Source of the DNA: CAWBBA01 sp963741625
GTDB lineage: Bacteria; Desulfobacterota; Desulfomonilia; Desulfomonilales; Desulfomonilaceae
Direction: 5' to 3'
Assembly: GCA_963741625.1 (NCBI GenBank)
Contig: CAVUIT010000012.1
Span: forward strand, 1-64,000
DNA: 64,000 nt
The position numbers and the translations under genes are program-made. Below are positions 48,799-58,271 of the stretch, one piece after another; position 1 is the first letter of the stretch; each line of letters starts with the position of its first letter. The notes under the pieces were generated by a model, which made no database searches, had not been told where the DNA came from, and saw only the letters and a program-made list of their open reading frames with translations.

Positions 48799-49520
48799 TG
48801 CTTCATCCTTTCCTAGGGTGAGGGCCTTGGCTCAAGGGGCGCGTCGGTCTTCACCGGCGAACGAGATAGCGACATCGAAATCTTATTAATGTGACTGCCG
48901 CTCTTCCATCACTGTCCCCCAGGATTCCTCAATAGCCCTGAAAACATCCAAAGTCAAATCCTTCCTTTTTTTGACTGGATAACGCATTATCCAAAATCTC
49001 TGGGCACTACTCAAGCGCCGCGGTAACACTCTCCCATACAGTGTAGTTTAGAGCCGAGGGCAAACGTCGTCTTGCAGCGACACTTGTTTCAGCCTGCCGA
49101 TCCGAGAGCCGTTGTCAGGGTTGTTCGTCAGGAAAAACTGGTTAAAAGGAGAAGGTAGAGGAGCCAGTAGAGGTTGGTTAAGACGTTGCGCAAGCCTTCG
49201 GAAGTTTTGCCAAATAGGGTTCTCGTGTGTTTGTTCTCGGCTGGATGCTCTCGTTATCCGCCACTACACCTCAGTCTTTTGGGATGGCGACTCTTTTGGG
49301 GCATCCCAACCATGGGTTGTCATGTAGTTTTGCCATTCGCGAGCCGTCCCTTCAAAAATGAGTTTTGCGTCATCACCTTCACCGTCGTAAACCTTTATCC
49401 AAAGGGCATCCGGCGTATCTGTCATTGTCGCATTTCTCCGTTGTCTCTACGATTGCCTTGCCAATCCACCCTGTTGAGGTAGTCGACGAGAATGAGTCTC
49501 GTCATAGCCAAGGAGGGGGT
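48799..49520. other. promoter region of the operon and degenerate repeat
   Basis: The first 100 bp should contain the operon promoter on the minus strand. At 49091-49132 lies a degenerate copy of a 42-bp repeat found again at 49563. I see no complete gene. Confidence 0.4.
49091..49132 (+). repeat. 42-bp direct repeat, copy 1 (copy 2 at 49563-49604)
   Basis: The two copies share 'ccgagagc.gttgtcagggt' and 'tgttcgtcagg', with four differences over 42 bp. Both can be read as the peptide 'SLxxRExLSGLFVRxN'. Spacing is 472 bp. The conserved reading suggests two remnants of one coding sequence rather than a DNA site. Confidence 0.5.
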
Positions 49521-49715
49521 ATGAAGAAAAAGCCTGTATTGCCCTGGTTTGAGTCCGTACCTAGCCTGACGAGCCGAGAGCGGTTGTCAGGGTTGTTCGT
49601 CAGGCAGAACGCTGGGAAGAGCATTCACCGGACGGATCAGACACGGAGCAAGCCCAAGAATTCATGGAGGGAAATAAGGACTACGCGATTGTGGAACACT
49701 ACGCGGGTATTGTAG
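49521..49715 (+). CDS. 64-residue ORF with SLTSRERLSGLFVRQN motif
   Basis: ATG 49521 follows AAGGAGGGGGT, an excellent ribosome site. The product begins MKKKPVLPWFESVPSLTSRE, then 'RLSGLFVRQNAGK' and a basic tail. Its core is repeated in degenerate form at 49091. It could be the 5' end of a larger transposon or phage gene cut short. It lies about 200 bp before the convergent IS1182-type transposase gene. Not recognised. Confidence 0.4.
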   Translation: MKKKPVLPWFESVPSLTSRERLSGLFVRQNAGKSIHRTDQTRSKPKNSWREIRTTRLWNTTRVL

Positions 49716-49911
49716 CGCCCCGACAAACTGGCTAGAAGGAGGGCAACTAGGAGCGTGTCGCGAAACAGGCCAGGTCTGAACGGCTTCGAGCCGGATTATG
49801 GTTCATTTTTCGATCAACCCGTTCTTCAAAGGCTGTGAGCTGGGGCAGCGAAGGCAAAAGAGGGAGTCCTCGTTGGCAAAACCTGACATTTTTCCGGGAA
49901 AACCAGGTGTT

Positions 49912-51294
49912 TTACCCGAAAATGGGCGCACTTCTCCCCCGGTCCAGCCAAAGATGTCTCCAAAGCTTGAGGATGTTATGGGTCAGGCAAACGAGCTTCC
50001 ATTCTCCCTTCACCTTGTCCAAGCCCCTGAGGAGGAAGGCCCGTATTCCTCTTGCCTCTTTGATCTGTCCGAAGACCGGCTCTATCGTTTCTTTTCGCTT
50101 GGAGTAGGTCTGTTGCCCCACTTTTGTCTTCAGTCTGCGCAGTGCTCTGTCAACGACGGAGGCGTTGTCGGGAATACGCCCACGAGGAGCCGGCGCCGGC
50201 GGGTCGCTGTGTTTGATGCGCTCACGCGGGATAAAGGGTTCCATGAATCCCTGAGCGACGGATTCCACTGCTTCCTCTGTGAAATACCCTGCATCGGCGA
50301 GAACGCGATCCGGAATTTCTCCAAGATTTTCCTCTATTTGTTCCAGCATCGGGACCAGTTGTTGCTTGTCGTTGGTTTGTTGGGTGACATCGGCGCACAC
50401 AATCACCTGACTGGTGCAGTCCACGGCAGCTTGCGCATTGTATGCCTGGGTAAACGCCTTGGTGGCTCCATCGAGCATGATCCGACTGTCAGGATCCGTA
50501 AAGTTTCTCTGTTTCTTGGGTTTCGGCTTCACCTCAGGTGTTTCGGACGGTCCGGATCCACCCTCCTCAGGCGGCTTTCCATCCTTACCGCCCTTAGCTT
50601 TGCGGGTAGCGTCCTCACGAGCCTGCTCTTCAAGCGCCAGCTTTGCTTCTCGGATCTTTGCAAGCCGCTTCTCTTTGAATTGCAGTTCCTCCGGCAGCTC
50701 GTCGCCTCTCTTGCCTTTGCCGTATTTCTTGTCTTCTTGCTCGTCGAGGGCCTCGGCCTGTTTCAAAAGCTTGTCCACCTCACGGGCCAGTTCTTTCTCT
50801 TTCTTTACCATCCGGCCATAGCTCATCGCCTTGTGCTTGGATGCGTTGGCTTTTATCTTGGTTCCGTCAAGAGCCACATGCCCGAGCTTCACCAGCCCCG
50901 CCTCCTTGCATATCTCCAAGACCTGGACGAACAGACGGGAGATGGCCCTAAGATGACGCTTTCTAAAGTCCGAAATCCTGCTGTGGTCGGGATGGCTGTC
51001 ACACGAGAGCACCCTGAAGGCAACGTCCTCATAGGTCTTCTGCTCTATGCGCCGGGAACTCCGAATCCCCGCGCAGTACCCGTAGAACAAGAGTTTGAGC
51101 ATCATCGCAGGGTGATACGCGGGATGTCCCCCCTGAAGATGGAGGTATTCCTCCGTTATCTCTCTGACGTCCAACGTATCAACCACGTCGCTGATGAACA
51201 GGGCGAGATGATCCGGCGGCAACCATTTCTTGATATCTGGTGCAAGCTCTAATGGCTTGTCCGGCTCATACGCTATGAAGCGGTAGTCTCTCAT
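49912..51294 (-). CDS. IS1182-family transposase
   Basis: A 460-residue intact protein from ATG 51294. It has the DUF772 N-terminus ('YHPAMMLKLLFYGYCAGIRS', 'YEDVAFRVLSCDSHPDHSRI'), then DDE core elements: Asp in 'GHVALDGTKIKANAS', Asp in 'LADAGYF', and Glu in 'SKRKETIEPVFGQIKEARG'. A Lys/Glu-rich insert of about 110 residues separates the first two, as usual in this family. I could not define terminal inverted repeats, so only the gene is marked. The large plus-strand ORF opposite is a shadow. Confidence 0.9.
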   Translation of the reverse strand: MRDYRFIAYEPDKPLELAPDIKKWLPPDHLALFISDVVDTLDVREITEEYLHLQGGHPAYHPAMMLKLLFYGYCAGIRSSRRIEQKTYEDVAFRVLSCDSHPDHSRISDFRKRHLRAISRLFVQVLEICKEAGLVKLGHVALDGTKIKANASKHKAMSYGRMVKKEKELAREVDKLLKQAEALDEQEDKKYGKGKRGDELPEELQFKEKRLAKIREAKLALEEQAREDATRKAKGGKDGKPPEEGGSGPSETPEVKPKPKKQRNFTDPDSRIMLDGATKAFTQAYNAQAAVDCTSQVIVCADVTQQTNDKQQLVPMLEQIEENLGEIPDRVLADAGYFTEEAVESVAQGFMEPFIPRERIKHSDPPAPAPRGRIPDNASVVDRALRRLKTKVGQQTYSKRKETIEPVFGQIKEARGIRAFLLRGLDKVKGEWKLVCLTHNILKLWRHLWLDRGRSAPIFG

Positions 51295-51436
51295 GCGACC
51301 CGCTCATATCCCAACCTAACGAGACTGTAAAGCGTTAAGCGACAGCCTCCTAGAGAATTTCTCAGAATGTGGTTGAAATTACCGGTTTCCCTGGGGAGGA
51401 ACTAGGAGTCCATCATTTATAGTATTATTTTAAATC

Positions 51437-51795
51437 TCAAACGGCTGAAATTTGCTCTAGCGCCTGTTTCCTAAACTCAAGAGGTGCGTCTATATGATGA
51501 AACGGCTCGTGTGTGCCACCTGTACCACTTATCGTAATAGAACCAAACCCAAGAATCCTGCCCAAAATAGCTTGATCCACTTCAATACCTTCAACCTTGT
51601 TGAGCAACACCTCAAGTGAATTTCTGCGGATGAAGCCAACTTTTGCAATCACGCGTTTGTTTGTTATTCCAAATTCGGACGTCGCGTAGTTAATGGATGA
51701 AGAAATACCCGCGCCTATTACATAAATTAAAACGAGAACACCAACTGCGGCAGCATTACCACCGTATCCGAAAAGCGTTATGGCAACGATAAACC
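51437..51795 (-). pseudogene. bPH2 (DUF304) membrane protein, 5' part removed by IS copy 2
   Basis: Read toward lower coordinates from the IS edge at 51795: a membrane segment ('NAAAVGVLVLIYVIGAGISS'), then 'YATSEFGITNKRVIAKVGFI', 'LNKVEGIEVDQAILGRILGF' and 'GTGGTHEPFHHIDAPLEFRK', the hallmarks of bacterial PH domain 2 proteins. The N-terminal part is missing; the IS begins exactly where the frame should continue, and the missing end is not found beyond 53322. A gene disrupted by IS insertion. Confidence 0.8.
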
Positions 51796-51835
51796 TGTAT
51801 GTCGTCAGCAGAAGTGGGAATTTTGGGTGGCAGAA

Positions 51836-52857
51836 TTAGCGGAGAGTTTCGGCCCCAGATGATGGTCTTGGGGTGTTTCGGTTTAAGTCCCTACGCCGCA
51901 TGAGAGTTACGTGTTTAAGGCTCTTGCGACGCTCCAATATAGCTTCTCGTCGGCCAAAGTATACGTCATCAGGGGTCACGTTGCCAAGGGCTTCGTGATA
52001 GCGCCCCGTGTTGTAGTAGGTGACAAAACTCGTGATCTCTTGCACAAGATCGTCGGGATACTCCCATACGATCCGGTTTATTTTCTCCTTGCAGGATCGA
52101 TGATACCGTTCGATCTTCCCGTTGGTCTGAGGGTGATAAGGAGAAGCGAATATATGGGCCAACCCCTTGGCTTGGAGGTATTCGCCAAAGGGCTTCGAGA
52201 TGAGTGCTGAACCTCTATCCGAAAGGAGTTTTGCTCGATGTTCCTGTGGTAGACGGTCCATGCCGGTTACTTCACAGGCCAACTCAATGACTTCACTGAA
52301 CGCATCCGTGTCCATGCTAGGCTGTAAGAGCCAGGCCAGGATCTTGCGGCTGAAATCATCAAGCACGGATATCATGTAATACCATCCCCAGTTCTTCACG
52401 AGCAGGTAACTTGCATCAGTCTGCCACATTTCGTTGATCCCCTTCGTCTTCACCCTATACTCAGGTCCTGCAGGAAACGTCTTTTTCCCAGAGCCTTGAT
52501 GAGACCGTTTCGTTTCAGAATACGATAGACGCTAGACTCTGATACGGTGAAATCGTCGTTGTCTGAGATATGGAGGCTGATCTCCCGCGAGAACCATTCG
52601 GGATGGTGATCGGCGACCTCTAAAATCCTCTCTTGCTCGTGAGGGAGGACCTCGTTCCACGTCTTGCCCTTAAACGGAGAACGATCACGGAGGCCCTCAA
52701 TCCCATGTCGTTCAAGGTTCGCCTTCCATCGATAGTACGTGGAAAACGGCACGCCTAGACGGATCAATGCCTCCTTTAGAGTCACTTGTGAGGACTCCAC
52801 AGCACGGAGAATATCCAGCTTCTCTTCGGGTGTCATCCGGAGGTACCGCACTCTCAC
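51836..52857 (-). pseudogene. IS3-family OrfB, copy 2, frameshifted
   Basis: From GTG 52857 the N-terminal 125 residues match copy 1 up to 'KRNGLIKALGK'. Loss of one C (copy 1 ggcctctggg, here ggctctggg, about 52493) then shifts the frame. The second frame (to 51836) carries the whole DDE core and the correct C-terminus ('GRREAILERRKSLKHVTL'). Transposase activity would need a compensating slip. Confidence 0.85.
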
Positions 52858-53180
52858 ATGCCGAGACTTTTTTTGAGCCGTTGGACATCAAGCATGGTCT
52901 CAGCGAGCGCCTTCTTAAGCGTCTCGTTCTCATCCTTGAGACGCTCGACCTCCACCCTGGTTGCATCTCGCTTAGTATCGACTGTTAGTCCGTTTTTCCC
53001 GGCTTCCAGAAAAGCCTTGGACCACTGGTAGTAAAGAGACGGCGAGATCCCCTCCCGCCTGCACAAGTGAGAGACGGAAATCTCCCCTCGCAGACCCTCA
53101 AGCACAATACGAATCTTGTCATCAGCCCTGAATTTCCTCCGGGTAGCTCTCCGGATCTCTGCAACCACATCCCTGGCCAT
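52854..53180 (-). CDS. IS3-family OrfA (HTH), copy 2
   Basis: A 108-residue protein from ATG 53180, identical in translation to copy 1: transposase_8 helix-turn-helix plus coiled coil, with the A7 run near the 3' end for -1 slippage. It remains intact. Confidence 0.9.
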   Translation of the reverse strand: MARDVVAEIRRATRRKFRADDKIRIVLEGLRGEISVSHLCRREGISPSLYYQWSKAFLEAGKNGLTVDTKRDATRVEVERLKDENETLKKALAETMLDVQRLKKSLGM

Positions 53181-53523
53181 GTCAGCTCCTTTCTCTTCCT
53201 GGCCCAAGCCAACTATCCGGAGCCGACAGGCACGTCAAGATCATTAATGGTCGAATCTCAACGTCCCAAACTCTCCACTAACAAAATCCCATTTCGATTC
53301 CCATTTTCGCTGACGTTGAACACTGTGGGGTCGGGTACAACTAATTGTTGAGGATGTTAAGCGACCGAGAGGGCGATTTGGGGAGAGTCGCCTTTTTTGT
53401 GACTAGGAAAGAATTTCCTGATATTTGAACCTGAAACTTTTTGAACTGATTTTCATCTGAAAGAAACAAATGGTTCAATCGCGTCTTCTTCCTGAATTGT
53501 TGAAACCGGGCTGGGGGGCGTTA

Positions 53524-53757
53524 ATGATAAAATACGGCGCAAAAGACTTTCTCACCGACCTTCGCAGTGGAATGTCTTCTCAAGAATTGATGCTCAAATA
53601 CAATCTCTCTGAAGAGAGGTTTAACCAGATTCTTGGCAGTCTAAGGCGATCTGACATGACCGCTCTCAGAAGGCTATGGGAACGAAACAAACTTTCCGAG
53701 ACTCAATTTAAGAGGGCTTTCGAGGAAGTGGAAAACGACCTGAAGGGTGATGATTGA
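53524..53757 (+). CDS. single LMxKYxLS-module small protein (copy 2)
   Basis: A 77-residue protein; ATG 53524 lies after GGGGGGCGTTA, with a longer ORF start at 53470. It has one HTH-like module ('FLTDLRSGMSSQELMLKYNL') and a SHOCT-like acidic hairpin ('ALRRLWERNKLSETQFKRAF'). It is a clear paralogue of the 24628 gene over its whole length. Conservation of both halves suggests a selected two-part adaptor. Confidence 0.7.
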   Translation: MIKYGAKDFLTDLRSGMSSQELMLKYNLSEERFNQILGSLRRSDMTALRRLWERNKLSETQFKRAFEEVENDLKGDD

Positions 53758-53808
53758 TAATATGCTCACTGGACTGTTGAGCGACAATTGCCGGTGGGCG
53801 AGCGCCAG

Positions 53809-54081
53809 CTACGCCTGTGAATGAGTCGGGGTGTAGTCTTTTGGAGTATCCTTATAGAGCGCCTGCTTGAGCATCCATACTCCACAAAGCCTCATTGAGG
53901 TGGAATCGCAAGACGAGCCGCAGTATTCGGCGAATCTCTCCTGTTGCACGGGGTCAAACATCAGTGCTTGGTATGAGGCTTCCACCCAACCATAAAACGC
54001 CTCTAAATCAAAAGCATCGAGGGTCTCGCCCTCGTAAAGCAGCTCGATTAGGTGCGTTTTGGCTTGTTCGGAAATACTCAT
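53809..54081 (-). CDS. small acidic conserved protein (ISEQA family, copy 2)
   Basis: A 90-residue protein from ATG 54081 (MSISEQAK), paralogous to the gene at 7719-7994 throughout ('DLEAFYGWVEASYQAL', 'FDPVQQERF', 'ALYKDTPKDYTP'). It converges with the module gene at 53524, the two stops being 51 bp apart. Its upstream block (54123-54180) is also shared with copy 1. Function unknown. Confidence 0.75.
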   Translation of the reverse strand: MSISEQAKTHLIELLYEGETLDAFDLEAFYGWVEASYQALMFDPVQQERFAEYCGSSCDSTSMRLCGVWMLKQALYKDTPKDYTPTHSQA

Positions 54082-54122
54082 AGAAGCGCCCCCTAGGTGA
54101 GAATGCGGCACCTCTATCAAAC

Positions 54123-54180
54123 AAGTTGGAGGGTGTCCACTTCAATTAGAATCAGAAACAGGAACCCTGAAAACGATGAG
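54123..54180 (-). repeat. conserved 5' region of ISEQA-family copy 2
   Basis: Matches 8041-8097 in sequence and in position relative to the gene. Confidence 0.45.
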
Positions 54181-54568
54181 TCGAGCCAATTATCTGACCA
54201 CCTGAATACACCACTATTGTACAGCGACCCCGTTTCTGCAGTCTCACTTCTCACTTGGCTCCGGTGTTGAACACCCACAGCAATAGGGCCGCAAGCCTTG
54301 TTCAAAAGGCTCATCCTTTTTCAGTTCATTAACAGTCGACGATTCTGGGAGTTCCCTAAGAGCTTCGTCAGAAATAACCCACGCTTCTCTAGTCTTCCTC
54401 ACGTCCATGACACTCTCCTCCTGGATATGCTAATGGAATATGGTGACCGCGGCACTAGGTTGCCAAGCTGTCTTCCTTGACTTGTCAGCAAGCGCCTTAC
54501 ATCAATAGGATGCAGAAATCACGCCGAGGATTCACCGTTCGAAAAAGACATTTACCTGTTTGACCTGA
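54181..54568. other. intergenic, nothing recognised
   Basis: About 390 bp. ORFs here lack ribosome sites and family resemblance. Confidence 0.3.
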
Positions 54569-54802
54569 TCAAAGGTTCATGCGTGGCCTCACTGAGCGGT
54601 CTTTCCTAAGTCTCTTTCCATCCGTTTCCCGTTGCCTGAGCTGCTCGTCATTCTTGACCTTGATGCATCCAAATTTGTGCACCGAGATGGACCGTTCGGG
54701 TGACTTCAGTTGAACTATCGCCCACCCGCTCCTGAGGCCATAATGACGACATGGATCGTCCACACTGCACCAAGAGACCATTTCCCTATCCCGGGATGTC
54801 AA
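54569..54802 (-). CDS. possible small protein with SWCSVDDP motif (copy 2)
   Basis: A 77-codon ORF beginning 'SRDREMVSWCSVDDP', paired with the one at 24276-24518. After the shared 15-20 residues it differs and becomes Lys/Arg-rich. No ribosome site is clear. The shared block (54752-54844) extends upstream of the coding part, so this may be a duplicated promoter plus 5' end. Confidence 0.3.
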   Translation of the reverse strand: MTSRDREMVSWCSVDDPCRHYGLRSGWAIVQLKSPERSISVHKFGCIKVKNDEQLRQRETDGKRLRKDRSVRPRMNL

Positions 54803-54844
54803 GTTGATATACCTCTAACTTAACAAGTGATACATAATTCGGGG

Positions 54845-55194
54845 CAGGCCACTTTCTATTGTGATTCCTTCGAAAAATCCGGCATCATTCCTAATCTTCT
54901 GCCAGGGGCTTGTCAATGAACTGAGGAAATCTAATCAGACTGTCGATCTCCATCGTGGCCAGATTCTCAAGGACATTCGCAAGATTTGCATGTGCTTAAG
55001 TCAAGGAAGGGCAGGACTCCACGGCTTCTTGAAAAGTATTCGCTCGGTTCTCAAAATTCAGTGTCTTGGTGCCCAAGCCATAAAATCTTCCTTGCTTCCT
55101 TGCAGCTCGAGAGTCATGGAGTGGCCGGTTGCCAGGGGCAACGCTATACAAATCCGTAGACCAAATTTCGTCAGTTCATTAGCGGATCTCTCTT
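54845..55194. other. intergenic downstream of the CHAT gene
   Basis: 350 bp with no convincing gene on either strand, and no clear terminator. Confidence 0.35.
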
Positions 55195-58100
55195 TTACTC
55201 ATCAAGAAATTCTCGGATCACTCCGCCTCTCCCGCCAGAAACGAATGCGCTCCAGAAGAATGGGTGCTCAAAACCGGCTCTGCGCACGGCCTTTCTAGCC
55301 CAAGATAGAGCCTGGGCCTTCTCGTTCCCTTCGTTCCTGCTCTTGAAAAATTCTTCCATCATCATGATGGAGGATTTTTCCGACACAGACCACAAACTCA
55401 TTATCACCGATCGGGCGCCGGCAAGCTGAAAGGCGCGGCCCATGCTCATGACCCCTTCGCCCGCCAACTTCATCCCGATTCCTGTTTGACAGGCAGTAAG
55501 CGCTACAATGTCCGCTGTCATTTTCAATCCCGAAACTTCACTCATTGTAAGGATCCCGTCTGTCCCTGGAGGAACCATTGCCAGCGCCAGCACGGGCTCC
55601 ATAAAGCCCGGGATGTTGTTGCCTGCGAAGCCATGAGTCGCAAATACCACGGCGTTGTATCGGTCCAATTCAGGAGCTACCTTTTCGAAGAATAATTTCC
55701 TTACTGGCTCGTAATCCGGTGTAGACTTCCGAGCGTGCCCCGTATAGATTCGCAAGCTTTCTAGCAAGCTCACCGGTTCCACTGAGACGATGAAGATTGA
55801 AGCCGCTCCCACTTTCTTCTATTGCCGTCATAAGACGGGAGTAGCTATCGTCTTCTCGCCTCGCCACTCTTGTTTCAGGTGCAGCCTCTTGCACCCTTGC
55901 ATCCAGCATTTCAAACACGGGATCGGCTATAACAAGAAGGCGTCCCCCAACCTTGTTGTTTTTCTCGAAAGTCCGGACAAGCGTCATAGTGGTCAGGGAC
56001 TGGTAATAGGCAATGTGGTAAAGGTCACCGACATACGTTAGCCCCTGTGGGTACGGACCCCATCTGCCTTGAGCCCATTGGGCTGTTCCGCTTACTACAA
56101 GCGCCTCAAAGGGGAGCAGCGCAAGGAAGCCATCTGGCATGATGGTCACGGTTTTTCCTACTGGAATCCTTTTGAGTGGCTTCTGTAAAAGCTTTTGATA
56201 CAGGGTTTCGGCCAGCTGGGGGCTGAAGTCCTGAAGCCGTACCTGCTCAAAAGACTTGCGAAACTTGGCGACGTCTTGTTCAAGATCGGTCACATTAAAT
56301 TGGACGAAATAAGCGTCGATAATTTGCCTTCCTTTTATGACTCTTACGCCCACACCTTCTCCAAGAAGATCCAGCATCACAACGTATTGGTCAGGTTTGA
56401 TCGCGGCAGTGTCCAGAGTCACTGGTCGCAGAAATCTGGCGGATGCGTAATCCGGATAATTCGTCCAGACCATTTTAACAAGGGCGTTCCTATCTAATTC
56501 CAGTTGCTTAATTTCGGCAGTCAGGTCTTGGAAGCGTTCGTAGTCAACCGCTTTGGGTAACATGTTTCTTGCTGTTTTTAGTGACGCAAGTTTGTTTTCA
56601 AATTCTGCTTCTCTCGTGAGCACCTCTTCGGGAATACTAGAATTAGTGCCCTGCACCTTCTGCGACAGATTGTCAGCAAATGATCGGGCTCGGGTAACCT
56701 CACCCGGGTAAATGCTTTGTTCAGCTTTATTTTGCTTCAGCAAGACTCTAACGAGGCCCTTGGCAGGCTCCGAACGAGGAAATCCTTCGATTCTGACCGC
56801 AAAAAAGTTCCTCCTTTCCGAGGGGAGAAGGGTGGATCGGATCTCTTCGGTCATGTCCACCCCCTTTGAATAGTAATTCTCCGCTTGTTTATATTGCTTC
56901 AAAGCCTCGAAAACTTTTCCAAGTCCAGTGTAAGCTGTGAAAAGTTCGTCGAGATTCCCCTGTTCTTGACCGGCTACCATAAGCCGTTCATAATAACGCT
57001 TTGCTGTTTCAGGCTGAGACTTGAAGAGGTAATATCGTCCTAGCGACGAGTCATAGCCCGCTTCCTTAACGTAAGCTTCGGCCTGATCTACCTTGCCCAT
57101 ATCAAGGTACAGGTCCCCAAGAATTTTCTTTGGCCAATTGGTAGCCGCGCCAATCGTGGTAAAGATACCCAGCGCCTTCTTGCTCTTTTCAACAGCTTCA
57201 TCATACTGGTCTAATTCTTCATAGACCTTTCCAATATTGATCAGGGCTTTGCCCTCTTCTTCTGCATCTCCTATCTTCTCTGAAACCTCCAAGGATGCCT
57301 GATAATATTCCAAGGCCTTTCGGTAATCACCCCAGCTCCTGGAAAGGTCACCCAAGTTATTCAGGGTGAGAATTCGAAGACTGTCCTGCGCCAGTATCGA
57401 TTTCGAGGGCCTTGCGGAATTGTTCCAAAGCCTTGGAGTACCTGCCTCGATTCTTTTCTATTAGCCCCAGATTGTTGAGGACAGTGCGTTGACCCTGGAC
57501 ATCCCCTGTTTCAGCAAAAGTGGCCAAGGATTCTCGATTGTATTCTTCAGCCTTGTCGTAATGGCCCCAAGATGTAAACGCAGCCGCCAGACTTCTCAGC
57601 GCAGCAGCAGCCCCCTTGCGATCTCCGAGCTTTCTGTTTATGGCGAGGGCATCCTGGTAGTGTTGAGCGGCTCGGCGACTCTGTCCCGTCAGATAATAAA
57701 GATTTCCAAGGTTGATGAGGGCCTTCTTTTCTTCGCGGATATTGCCACCTTTTTTTGCAGTCTCCAGAATTCCTTTGTAGCGGGCGACGGCCGAGGCGGG
57801 TTCTTGCCTCGCAAGTCTCAGGATAGTCTTGTCGGTGTCCGTTGCCAGGCCCGCAATTTTTCCTCCCGAACGCTTGAATGGTGTCTTTGACGGCCCGTTG
57901 TCCTTCGTCCTGGGCAGCTGTTTCTCCTGAGATTTCCCGGCAAAATCCGACACCGCCGCTCCGCGGCCTTTCCGGAGGGGAGTAACGTTTTCCTGTTTTG
58001 AGGTATCTCGTTTGCTGGGCTTTTTTTTCTTTTCCAAATCTTCGGGCTTTTCTTTCTTTTCCAGGTCCTTGGGCTTTGAATGTTCAGAGTCGAACGGACT

Positions 58101-58271
58101 TTCTGAATCGACTTTCTTGGGCTTTAAACGTTTAGATTTGTGCCAATCTTCTGAATCGACCGTATCCGGGAGGACCATGATGGCAAATGCCAACGCAATG
58201 ATCATAGAAATGTAAGACATGAGCCTTCTGTGTGTGACCAATTCTTTTTCCGATTTATCCGTCAAAAACAT
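55195..58271 (-). pseudogene. TPR-CHAT protease-like protein, two frameshifts
   Basis: Joined from ATG 58271 (AAGGAAG upstream) this gives about 1024 residues. Order: a membrane anchor near residues 20-40 ('MSYISMIIALAFAIMVL'), a Lys/Glu/Pro-rich linker, six to nine tetratricopeptide repeats ('AAQHYQDALAINRKLGD', 'ALEQFRKALEI', 'ALEYYQASLEVSEKIGD'), a coiled coil, and a C-terminal CHAT caspase-like domain with the catalytic His in 'VVFATHGFAG' and Cys in 'VALTACQTGIG', then 'GARSVIMSLW'. Surplus bases at about 57385 (gcaggacag) and 55692 (aaattattc) break the frame. CHAT proteases cut protein targets on signals received through their repeats. A divergent caspase gene lies 545 bp away. Confidence 0.8.

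Larger units (their letters stand above)
51796..53322 (-). mobile_element. IS3-family insertion sequence, copy 2 (inverted)
   Basis: A 1527-bp copy of the element at 27893, in opposite orientation. The ends are TGTATGTCGTCAGC at 51796 and, inverted, TGTTCAACGTCAGC at 53322. Flanks (AAACC and CTGTG) show no target duplication. It keeps the 2 bp that copy 1 lacks near the end of orfB but lacks one C at about 52493, breaking orfB in the middle. The lengths fit exactly: intact parent 1528, copies 1526 and 1527. It disrupts a bPH2 gene. Confidence 0.9.

Noticed and set aside
49798..51252. A 484-codon plus-strand ORF
   Set aside because: It lies opposite the intact IS1182-family transposase and has no domain of its own.
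29419..51795. Inversion between the two IS3 copies that would explain missing target duplications
   Set aside because: Exchanging the inner flanks does not produce matching 3-4 bp duplications either, and the cut genes do not find their missing parts across the copies.
54861..55298. A 145-codon plus-strand ORF beyond the CHAT gene
   Set aside because: No ribosome site or recognisable domain, and its end overlaps the well-supported CHAT C-terminus on the other strand.
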